From Chrysomallon squamiferum (lineage: Eukaryota > Mollusca > Gastropoda > Neomphalida > Peltospiridae): a stretch of 64,000 nucleotides of DNA. The stretch covers positions 28,262,322-28,326,321 of the forward strand of contig CM022671.1 of assembly GCA_012295275.1 (NCBI GenBank), read 5' to 3'. Made by a program: the position numbers and the translations under genes. Shown here piece after piece: positions 1-11,400 of the stretch (position 1 is its first letter; each line of letters opens with the position of its first letter). Below the pieces are notes generated by a model, which had not been told where the DNA came from, ran no database searches, and worked only from the letters and a program-made list of their open reading frames with translations.

Positions 1-240
1 ACAACAACAAGAGCCAAACTTAGGCCGAGCAGTTTGTGTCACAGCGGCATTGATTAATCAGAATCCCATCACAGTTATGTATATTGCACGTCTTTGCAGG
101 TTCATGTTCCAGAATCTCTTGGACTGAATTTACTTATTTCTCGTGAAGATTTTAATCGTGTTGAAAGAATACATCTTAAAATGTATCTTACTGAAAAGGA
201 ATAAAGACAAAAAATTAATGCAACATGTACACCTCTTACA

Positions 241-242
<2 letters not shown>

Positions 243-310
<68 letters not shown>
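243..310. repeat. (AG)n microsatellite
   Basis: A near-perfect AG dinucleotide tract of about 34 units. The long reading frame across it on the minus strand is only low-complexity Ser-Leu repetition and is not a gene. Confidence 0.98.
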
Positions 311-314
<4 letters not shown>

Positions 315-619
315 GTAAAAGACGTATGTTAAGAATATAAAAGAAATATTACAACAAAAGTCAAATATAAACTGAAACATAAAATTTGTTACAGAATGAA
401 TAAATATTATTGTTTTAAAGACATATAACACTTTTTGAGATAAAAGATGATTAGGGTTGATCGGAAATTTCTAGCATAATAACGTCAGAAATCAATCTTG
501 CTGTTTCTGTTTGTGTTGGATACACTTACTAATTAGAATAAACTTGCATTTAATAAACATCTTCAGACAGTAAAAACAACAACAAACAAACAAACAAAAA
601 AAACCAACAACACACCACA

Positions 620-729
620 ATTTTTAAAAAACAGTTTTGTGGTGATGAAAGTAACAGTAAACAGCTCTGCTGGTGCATTAAGAATAGCTGATCTTATAAC
701 CATCACGCAAGAGGCCAGTGTTCTAACCT
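620..729 (-). CDS. candidate exon, unidentified membrane protein (ambiguous)
   Basis: Read on the minus strand, an acceptor (ACCTCAG) ends at 730 and is followed by an open frame that includes VRTLASCVMVIRS and LNAPAELFTVTF. It starts with two bases of a split codon, which fits the one base left over by the candidate exon at 1648-1918. The same DNA is also open on the plus strand (VTVNSSAGALRIADL, ending at a good GAG|GTAAGG donor at 735), so the strand is not settled. The 3' end is a guess. No family is recognised. The base composition is richer in G+C than the flanks, which is the main reason to think it is coding. Confidence 0.25.
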
Positions 730-742
730 CTGAGGTAAGGTT

Positions 743-744
<2 letters not shown>

Positions 745-774
<30 letters not shown>

Positions 775-776
775 TA

Positions 777-810
<34 letters not shown>

Positions 811-811
811 T
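745..811. repeat. compound (ATTT)n-(ATT)n microsatellite
   Basis: Tandem ATTT units run directly into tandem ATT units. It is a simple-sequence tract with no further signal. Confidence 0.95.
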
Positions 812-1647
812 TTTGATACTGATATTCAGCACAGTTAGTTGAAGACGCATAGAATAAAAAGAAAGAAAGAAAAAAAGAAACGAAATACAGCCATTAGTGT
901 TACAGGGTTAAAACCTCTAGTGTTTACCTTTACAGTGTTTAGCCGTGGTCAACGTTTGCGTCTTAAATGATGTAATTGTGGATGTGTCAGTCAATCATCG
1001 AAATTCTTAAGTCATAATGACCAAGATGGCCCGAGGACGAAGTCATTTTTATTAGTTGTGTACAACTTATTATCTTCTACTACTTCAGCAGTTTATGCAA
1101 CAAATTTGTATCTTACAAAACATCGAATGTTGTTTCGTCATTCTCGAATATATCAACAATGTGATAAGACAACAATATAGTTAATTTGAACTAAGATAAG
1201 AATAACATTACAAGCATATTTAAGCTGTATTGTTATGATACTTTTGTTCTGATGGTTTCTTTACACCTAACAATGACCTCGTTCTCTCTGGATAGACCAA
1301 GTGGGTAGAACGCCCTTCTCATTCCATCTGACATAAGACTAGGATTACAAGTTGTACAGTGACCGACCGAGACACATTCTAGTGGGAAGGTGTTACATAT
1401 TTGAGTTTAGTCATTAATTAAATATTACTGTAACCCTAGGCTTCCATCCTACTAACGATATATTTATAATTATATATTTGTGTGCGTGTGGACTTGTGCA
1501 TGCATAGGTATATACGTATGTACGTATGTGTATTCGTGTGTGCCTGCCAATGTACATATTTATATTAGAAATATCATAACAACTATATTTCTTTTTATCC
1601 GTTTTTTTTACTTTTTTAATTAAAAGTAATACATTTTTAATTCTTAC

Positions 1648-1918
1648 TTATTTTAGTGAGTAATGAAAGTATCCTTGATCCAACTGCTGCAATAATGAAC
1701 AGAACTGTCGTATATACAACACATATCCCTAACGTCAATAAGCTTCTGATGGAGGGCACGTCTTTCTTTAATGCCGCATCTTCAACTTTCAGGTGCGAAG
1801 GAATCATTCTTTTAGCCGGGGCTTTCAGTTTTTGGTGAGCTTTACGACTCGAAAAGCGACAGTAAATATACGTAGACGAAAATGGGTAAGCTCGGATGCA
1901 GTCAGACAGAACAAATTT
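1648..1918 (-). CDS. candidate exon, unidentified membrane protein
   Basis: On the minus strand the frame is open for 90 codons between a polypyrimidine-preceded acceptor (TTGGCAG, just above 1918) and a GTAAGAA donor starting at 1647. The translation has a basic stretch (RFSSRKAHQKLKAPAKRM), then an acidic/basic linker, then one clear membrane segment (SLLTLGICVVYTTVLFIIAA). The exon starts in phase 0 and ends with one extra base, which is phase-compatible with the candidate exon at 620-729. A 60-codon plus-strand frame also covers 1657-1836 but stops inside and does not match phase with its neighbour, so minus is preferred. The layout of a basic loop before a hydrophobic helix could suit a receptor or channel, but I do not recognise the family. 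Confidence 0.35.
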
Positions 1919-4900
1919 CTGCCAATTGAAAAATAAATAAATAAATAAATAAATAAATAAATGATATTACATTTTAAAACTTATTAATTAATTTATTGAT
2001 TCTGAATAGATTCATTATATAAATATGATGCAACCAAATTAATAAAATATTAAGAATAATTATAAAACAATTTTGTGATTTGGCTAATACCAGTTTTAAA
2101 GAAAAAAAATACTAAAACTGCCAGTCTTTCGAAAACATTTAGTATATCTTTTTAATGACAGAAAAACAATAACATTATTTTATATTATCTGCCTGATATT
2201 CTTTGCAAGTGACTGTCAGATATTTTAATTACTGTACTAACAAATATTACTAAACATCTAACGATACAATAATTCAGTTAATTTTCTTTTTATTCTTTAA
2301 TTCTAGATCTTTCACAAAGAACCAATCAGTATTTCGAAATTAATCAAATAATAATTTGATAAAACTGCCCTTATATCTGTATTGTAATCAGTATTTCGTC
2401 TGCCTATTTATGTAAGTGTCTGACTCATAGAAATCGGTATTAAAAAGTAAATATACAAGTACTAAATACAAACACAAATACACATGGATATACATACATA
2501 CATACATACATATATATATATATATATTTGTGCTTATATTTTTATTGTATATTTTTGTATCTACAGATGCACATTTATATGATATTTATTTTCACCTAAG
2601 CTACACATAAATACATATACAGTAACATAGAACTATATTAGTTAACACACAAGCCAATTATTACCTTGTAGTTCACTTCCTCACTTTTGTCTGATGTATC
2701 GTCATCAAACGGTAACAATGAATAAATGCTGTTCAGAGTTTTTGAACATGCACAAAAAGTAGGAATTCTATGTTCGCTCGATTCCATTTAACCTTTACCT
2801 AACATTTCTTCTCTTGTAATAATCGTGTCATGATACTAATGTTATTTTGTCAGTTTTCTTTTACCTCTTGTAAGCAGTTTTGATTATTCGAACTGACTGA
2901 TGATACCAGGTCAGTTCAAATGGACAAGTAGAGTAGACGAGACCAGCACATGTTGCTTCATGCGTGACCTTCAGTTCACAGTGGTAATGAACTGATGTTC
3001 AGCAAAGCTTAAACGCTTTCCTCTACCTATATATAATAATTTATACATCGGACTTCGAATGCTCTGACTCGCTGCGTCACCGAATGTCGACAGCTGTCGT
3101 CAGATACCTTGTTAATCGATGCATATATTTTGCCCAAAGAGCAGTGTCACTATAGTTTATCTAAATGTGATAATGTGCTTTCCTCCAAATTGGTGGGAAG
3201 GTATATATAAATGATATCTTACTGCTAACAGAATAGCCAACAGAAGTGACAGAATATATTTGACATCTTATTAACGATTAACAATACAATATGCTGATAT
3301 ATCATTAAACAAATATTCAGTGAAATATACTAGTCAAACGTTTATTCTTTATATCATGTTCCTTATTATTAAGTATTTGGTTTATCTTAAAGTAAGACAA
3401 TATGATAATGTGAAGTTTTAGTTCGTTTTTGTACTCTGTGTGTATGTATGTGTGTGTGTGTGTGTTAAGGTTTGCAATAACATTGTATAAGATTTAAAAT
3501 AAAATAATGTTAACATTTTAATTTATTTATTTTAAATCAGCAGTATTTTATAATCACTACGATTCACGATCAAATAGAATATCTGAGACTTGATATAATA
3601 TGTCACAAGATCCAACTATGATTCGCGTGTGGGCATTAATAATAATAAAACGAAGAAGAAGAACAAGAAATAACTTTTTCATTATCATTTGAAATATATT
3701 TATTGCATCATTAAAATAATTTTTAAATAAATAAGCAACAACATTTTATCATATGTATTCTATTATCATTTTTGTTCTCAAGGGAAATAACCCGGATATT
3801 GAAGAGCTCTTCCGAATACTCTTCGTCTGCACATATTGTCAGGGATGGAGAAATCCGAAAATATTACAATAACGTAATTAGTTTTTCATTTTTATTTTTT
3901 TTAATCAATCAAACTGTAATAAGAAATACAATATCAGTAATTGTTAATTTATATAAATAGTTTTGGTATAGTTAATATAGAATGTACAGATGCCAGATAC
4001 ATAAAAGTTACCGGAAGAATACCGTAAATTATCTTATAAAAGTAGCATATAGCTCTTTAAGGAAATATTTAATAGCTGTGACAAAGAATTTTAATTTTCT
4101 CACTTGATTGACATTAATTAAGCCCCCAAATTACCTTTCTTGTTCAATTTTGTATGATATCTATATTTTTAAAGTTCATTAATTACCATTCTTGTTAAGT
4201 TTTGTAAAATATTGATATTTTTAAAGATTTGTAGTGATGTAATAAAGTAGGTAGGTGAAAACATTTTCACTATTATTATTTTCCTAAAACATTATGAATC
4301 ATTAGAAAGAAATACAAATTCATATTAAAATGACACCAAGATCTCTTTGATAGCATTGATATGAAGAAAGTTATGAATTTTTATTGAAATAAAATTTGCG
4401 GGTATTTTTCCTTCATAAACTACTGAGAAAGTGTGATTCATTTGTGTCATTTTGCAGCATAAACACTGAATAACTCTTATAGCTTCAATCAACTATACAT
4501 GTATTATATATCAAAATGAGTTGAATCTGTTGAAATTTAGCACAATAGTAGTTAATAAGCATATCTATACTGGAAACATATTTTGATTGCTGGACTCATC
4601 CAAGATTTTTCCAGTGATTGATGACTTTCTGATGTTTCCAGAAAGATGTTTTCATCAAAAGTTTGATAAACTTCTCCTTGATCAATATCAAAAAATTGAA
4701 GGCGAGGTTGTAGCAAGATATGTATACCATTTCATCAAACTAAGTTTCTTCCAAAAGATTTTAAAAATGGATCCTCAGAAAGGAATTTTTGAAGACTTTG
4801 GGAGCAAAATGGGTTAATTGGATATACCTAAATAAAGTAATCATTTAAAGACTTCTGTGGTATTGGAACCCCAACAACAGAAAAACCCAACTATATATTC

Positions 4901-5266
4901 TTAAAAATGAACAAATGATACAAATAATGTCATGTAGTTGTGTATATTGCAGTAAAATATTAGGTAGTCATCCATTTCAGACATTAATGTTAAAAGATTC
5001 AGTATCAAATTTTTTCTGCATACATTATATCTAATTCAGTAAAAAAATCCAAAAAACAACAAATACCAAAAAATCATACATACTTTTATACAGAATAATT
5101 CATTTGTTGTACCAGTGGTTTATTGTAAAGTTGTCATATCTTCAGTCCATTGTAATTTTTTAGGTTTATATTTAATTCATTAGCTATTGAATATTTTTAT
5201 TAAGCATAAATATTCAAATATATTTATATATATATATTTTATTATTATTATCTTTTTAATTTTCAG
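1919..5266. other. intergenic or 5' intron DNA, no gene recognised
   Basis: Mostly AT-rich unique DNA with an (AAAT)n tract at 1932-1962 and an (AT)n tract near 2508-2527. Slightly G+C-richer patches occur at 2880-3130 (CpG-containing, with a short GAACTGAC/GTCAGTTC inverted repeat near 2890-2917) and at 3782-3872. The second patch is open on the plus strand (EITRILKSSSEYSSSAHIV), but no good donor follows it. A non-coding first exon of IMMP2L is expected somewhere here or further left, because the first coding exon is preceded by an acceptor, but I could not place it. Confidence 0.5.
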
Positions 5267-5312
5267 GTTTTAAATGTATTTATATTTATGGATAATGTAG
5301 AAAATCAGAGTC

Positions 5313-5423
5313 ATGGGTCTGTTCAAAGTTATTTTTGGAACAGTAACTTTTGTTGTTCCTGTGACAGCAGCATTCTGTGATGTTGTTGGCTATGTTGCTA
5401 AGGTGGAAGGGGCATCAATGCAG
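5313..5423 (+). CDS. IMMP2L: IMMP2L coding exon 1
   Basis: Encodes MGLFKVIFGTVTFVVPVT onward through the catalytic box KVEGASMQ (37 codons, ends in phase 0 at a GTTTGT donor). An acceptor ending at 5266 makes 5267-5312 probable 5' UTR. The frame has a TAG at 5298-5300, so the ATG at 5313 is the only in-frame start. An ATG at 5288 lies in another frame. The start gives a protein one residue shorter than the human one. Confidence 0.95.
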
Positions 5424-8400
5424 GTTTGTGTGTGTTTATGTATATACAAATAAAAATATATTTATTGAAAATAAGACACCCTATAGAGTATATAAAAATT
5501 AAAACAAATTGTAGTGATGTTTTTTTTATTTTTAATGTATAGTATATTGTGAGACTTTTTCTGTTCAACATACACCTTTGTTGGGGAGTATACAACTATG
5601 ATGCTGTATTGAGCCAGTGTACTAATCAGACACATGAACATCCTGTCAGCTTATCATTTATGGCTAAGTGAACCACAGTAACAACATGATATAGCATTGA
5701 AGCTCCAGGGTCTTGAACTCACAATCTTTTTGTTACGGGTCCAAGGCGCTAATACTCTATAGTTCTTTTTCCAAAATAAGTAAACTTACAAAACATTTCT
5801 GTTCCTTAGTATTTATAAATTAAAAAATTAAAAATAATTACAAGTTATGATTTTGAAGATGATATCTGTTGCAATTATTTTCTTTTATCAAGTCCCTATA
5901 TTTGGTTTCTCAAAGGGCATATTTTAATGGTGATCAAAACAGGTTGCAAGTTAAATGGAAGATTTTCTATACTAAAATTGTTGCAAATCAATTTGTCTGA
6001 CATCTAATAACTTTTAAAGAAAAATATATTATTGTGCCTTTTTTGTAAAATACTGATGAAAAATTAATTTCTGAAGAATTTATTGTTAATAGATATTATA
6101 CAATTTAAAAAAACCCTAATGACAACCATAAATCTCCACTAGATATTGTATGTAAAATAGGTAAAAAAAATTATGATTTTGAAAAATTTTGTGTTTTTAT
6201 TTTATTTCATTAGCCTGTTTTGAATCCAGATGATAACAGTTGTACAGACTGGGTATTTTTAAGCCGATGGGCTGCAAGATCGTTTGAGTTTAAGAGAGGA
6301 GAAATTGTTTCACTGAAGTAAGTACATATTTCTTACAGTCATTTCAAGTTAACGGATTGCAGATATATTTGTCTTTTGAATTATTTCTGGATCTGGGAGG
6401 TCTTCTATCTCTTTTAAATAACATTTTTCAAAATGTTATCAAAATATTCAAAATTCAAGGAGAAATAATTACTAAGTTTTATAAATTTTGAGTTATATTT
6501 GACTTTAATTTATTTAAAATTAAAAAAATGAATGATGCTATGATTATTTAAGTATTTGATTACTTTTAGTTATCATAAATACTGTCATTTGGAATTTTAT
6601 TAATGACATATTTTTTCTGCTAGAACTTCGTATTAAACATTATTTTGTTTTATGTTTATTTGGCAGTTTGTGTTATTTAAAATAAGGCATGTAAAAAATC
6701 TACAAAGACTGAGTTTCTGTTATATTACGCAGCAATTTACATAATTTATGTTCTTTGCCAACATTTCAGTTTATTCTGTTAAATAATTGCATATGTTTTT
6801 ATAAAAGCTTTTCTTCTGATTAAAAAAAAAACAAAAACAAATAATAATCAAGCTGATGGAAGTGAAAAAGCTTTTTGTTTATTCAAAATAAGACCTTATA
6901 GAGTATAAAAAAATTAAAATTGCAGTGATGCTGTTTTATTTATAATAAATAGAATATTTCAGTATTATTTACTTACAAACTTAATTAATATTATTATTAT
7001 TATTATACTCAAAGCACACTATTTATTATTTCCCCGAGAGAGACCATTTCCTATACAACATACATCTCAGCAAACAGCCTATGCTGCTGTATTGATGTAG
7101 TTCACTAATCAAAAACATAATCATCCTTTATCATTTATGGAGAAGTGAACGACAGTAATAACATGATGTTGCATTGAATCTCCAGGGTCTTGAACTCACA
7201 ATCTTTTTATTATGGCCCAAGGCTCTTATTCTCTGTAGTTTGATTCCAGAATAAGTAAACTTATGAAATGTTTCCTTTCCTTACTATTTATAAATTAAAA
7301 AAACAAAAATAATTTTCAGTTATGATTTTTAAGATAATAGTTAGAACTTAATAAACTGGCACATGTTGAGAGTTATCAGATGTTAACATCAAAAGAACTT
7401 GATAAACTTGATAACTCACTTGATAACTCACTTGATAAAAACAAACTGAAATAAACTTAGCTTTATAAGTATATTGTTCTTTCAGAATAGGTTGGTGAAA
7501 TGAACCATATTTTGCCCTGCAGATGAGATGAAGTTAGTTATTTGTTCCCACCCCTAGTCATCGTACCCTACTATGTTAAAGGTTTGAACACCTCTTTACA
7601 CAGTTCTTTTCATTCTGAACAAAATGCATTTAGAATATAAAAATCTTATTATAATTAGGTATTTTAAAATATTGGGCTTAAAGAGCTCTTTCTGGTGAGC
7701 TGCAAGATCAGATCTAGATGGATCTACAAAAAATTAGACAGTATCTATATGCTAATTTCTTGAAATCTGTGCATTTTCATGCTTCTGTTTGTGAAAGATA
7801 TGAGCTAGCAAATCAGTATTTTATCAAAACGATGTTTGTTAATGTTTTTTTACTGAAAAATTGGAGAATGCTTTTATTATTTGCAGTTATTGTTCTAAGA
7901 TTAAATTTTGGTGCCTGTGCCTTATTTATGTAAATGAATAAAAAATATTGTGAAAACACAAGCATGCTGATAGTATTAAAATTTAATTATGGTTTGTGCT
8001 AATGTTTGTCTCATTTTATTTGTTAGATATAAATTTTATCAGAGTTCACATTTAAATTGGCGTAACTGTATGTGTATTCAAGAATGCACATGAAATTATA
8101 ATGAAATGAGTATGATTAATATTTGTTGATTTTTAAAATTAATTATTTGGGGATGCAGACAAAAAATGAAAAAGAAATCTGTTTCAGTCATCAGTATTTG
8201 GCATTATATATTTTAACTGTTTGATTATATTACAATTTGTAAAATGTTGTATTTGTAAGCCAGTAGCTAAAGAAAGTAGTGGAATAACTTTTTCAGTTAA
8301 AATCAATCAGCTAAATAAATATTTTGTTTTTGTTAAGATAAAGAATCCTTGAATATAAAAGTATACCAAGTTAAACTATTTTTTCTAGAATTTTTATAAA

Positions 8401-11400
8401 ATAATTGTTTGGTATCATCTTCATTTAGCAACCCTGAAGTAAAAAAAAATGACAATAATTAAAAATAAAAGAAATAACACATGTACGAATAAAAGCAAGA
8501 TTTATTCATTTAAATGCATTGATTAATAAATCAGCACACATATTTTTATTATTTGCTGTAATTAGGGTTACAAATGATAGGATGTGGTGATAGTAAATAT
8601 AAACATTATCTTGTGAGTTAAAAGAACATTCAGTTTCAGTAATACATGTACATATATAATTGAAAATTATTAAAATTTTATTGAAAATTTAATGCACTAA
8701 TCTACTGTAAAATTTGGAATTAAAGATAAATTAATCAACACTAATATAACTATATTGAATTTGGCATTTTATTCATAAAATCAAAATGCTATTACTTATC
8801 AACAATCATCATGTATTCGCTAATGTTGAATCTAAAAACATTTAAAGAAATAATTAGCATGTGTGTTAGAATTGAATACTAGAATTATCAACAGTATTTT
8901 GATTACCACAATAACACTGCAAATATTCACAGCAAAAATACAAATAATTATTATAGAGAGAAAGTAATCTTTTCAATTTTTAATTAATTAACAAAAATGA
9001 ATCCTATCTGTTATATCTGATTTAAAATATTTTTAGATCAATTTACAATGCAGATTATATTTTTTTATTTAAAATTTAATTAAAATTTTATCAAAGTAAC
9101 TAAATTTGAGTGACATAGGTAATAAGTGAAAAAACTAATTCCTTATTTTGTTTCTAATATTTCTAATGGGAGAACAAGATAATGATCTGTTACAAGTGTT
9201 ATCATCATAATTATTATCATTTTAATGCTGAATAATATTGAATTGTTTTATTAAGTTTGTGTTTACTTGAATAAATTGACAGTACAAAGCATAAAATTTA
9301 AAGACTTATACAGTGTTTCCTTGTACATGTTTGTATTTGGAAGGTTTTGTTAATTTTATAAAAAGGAAGATAAAGTAAAAAATTATTAAATACACATTTT
9401 CTGTATAAAATAAAAAAGTAAAATATGTATATACAAATTATGCATTAAATACTGGAAGAAATGGTATTAATTTGTTATTTTAGTAAACTGGCATCTGTGT
9501 TAAAGGAAACAATTTGGTATTTATTTCTTTTGTTATCAGTTCATTTTTCTACATCGTTCTGAATTCCTAAATACATGAATAACTGTTGCCTTCAAATAAT
9601 AAATTTTACTGCAAATTGAATATTCATTTAATTTCTTACAGCTGAATATTAAAGCTTGAATAGATAATTATCTATTTGATTTTATTTTTGAACAACATAT
9701 TGTTATCTTTCCAGATGTTTTGTTTTACTTTGAAAGAAGTAAATAATGGTATCAAAAATGTTTACCATATAAATATGTTCATACCAAATGATAATTACTA
9801 TTTGTTTCCATGACAGACAATATAAATAAAATAATATTATAGTATTATATTAGTGCCATTTTCTATCTTTGGAAGATTTGTTGAGTCAGTATAAAAACAT
9901 TTAAAATTAAAAATGTTATAAATATTTTTAAAATAATATGTTGGACCAAAGTTTTTATATACTATACTGCTATGGCCATATTATTTTATGTACAAAAATT
10001 TCTTAGATATATTTTTTATTATTCCACTTGGTTCTAAAAAACATTTTATTAGGTGAACATTTTAATAAGCAGTTACTTGCATCTAAATAAAAAATTAAAC
10101 AATGAATTAAAAACTAAATACTTTACAAAAAACAACATTTCTGTGTTGTAGATAAAAAAATTTGAAAGATAGTTTCATTTAAACTATTTATGACTGTTAA
10201 AATGGTGATTAAAATATATATTAAAAAATATTAATAAAAAGTCAAAGGAAGCAGTGCCCTAATTCTGCTTCATTATATATATAATGCTATATGTGATTAA
10301 TTATTATTGCTAAAATTATTTAAATGAAAAACTGAAACAATTATTACACGAGAAAACATGTAACTAAAACAAAAAATTAAAGATTAAAAATTTACATAAA
10401 CATTACACAAGTGAATCACAGAAATCAAAATCTGTCAGTGGGATATATACTCTGTGTGTCAAAGATTTAATTATTTTCATCTTTATTAGGTATGTTCCTT
10501 GTATTATGTCATAATTATCACTACCAACCTCTAGTGTATATTAAAGCTGTGGTTTTTGTAATCAGCAATGTCTTTTTACTTTAATATTCAGTAGCTGCAA
10601 ATATTTAAATTCTGATTGAGAAATTGATTTTATTTTATTTTATCTTCTATAATTTCATTTAGGAAAAAAAAAAAAAAAACCCAACAAACTTTTAATATAA
10701 AACACAATTTATGGAGTATATATATATCTTTTTGCGGAATGCTTGTAAAATATTTGATATAAAGCAGTCATATCACTATTTGGGAAAAATAGTCTTTTCC
10801 ATTTAATAATTTTAAAATATTTCTCGAGACAATATTATGAGGGATTTTTGGTTTGGCAGTGTATTTTTAATTTTCAGAGAAATGTAATTATCTTAAATAA
10901 GCAAAGTGTATGGTAAACAAATTCTTAACATTATTAAACTTAGTGAAATAAATTATTCTTGTATGTATAAAAATGTTCATAATTTAGCAAATTAAATTCA
11001 GTGAAAATAGTGAAATTTATGCAGCCAGAAAATCTTAAATTTGTGAATTTGGTAGCAGAGCTGTTCTAGAGGAACATAGCTGTGGATTAGTAGGTTGATA
11101 CAAGTTTTCCAAAGGAATCTGTGAAGCAGGATCTCCTTTTTCAATTGGAGGTTCACAGTATCCTTTTCTCTTACGAAATCTTTTTAGAAATATGATGATG
11201 AAGCACAGCACTATGGTTGCCCCAACCACCGTACTTACACCAGCAATAATTTTTGATGTGGTGATGGTAGTAATACCTTTTTTAATGGTCATCTCATGTT
11301 CGGTGGTAATGTTTAAACAATGGACGATATATTCTTGCATGTACACTATGCATATTTCATATGTGGTGAGAGGCTTTAGTCCTCCTATGGTACATCTGTG

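Noticed and set aside
1-126. Open frames on both strands at the left edge
   Set aside because: Both strands are open for about 40 codons, so the strand cannot be decided and neither translation was recognised.
102-431. 109-residue minus-strand frame with a Ser-Leu repeat
   Set aside because: It is produced by the (AG)n microsatellite at 243-310. A conserved-looking protein is absent on either side.
1020-1040. CAAGATGGCC, a YY1-like promoter motif, as the IMMP2L start
   Set aside because: YY1 sites are common at mitochondrial-gene promoters, but no first exon with a donor could be tied to it and the candidate minus-strand exons overlap this area.
3782-3872. Possible exon reading EITRILKSSSEYSSS on the plus strand
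   Set aside because: The acceptor is fair, but the following GTAATT donor is weak, the opposite strand is also open, and no partner exon or family was found.
7718-7933. 71-residue plus-strand frame in the IMMP2L intron
   Set aside because: It has no splice signals of quality, no recognised family and typical AT-rich intron composition.
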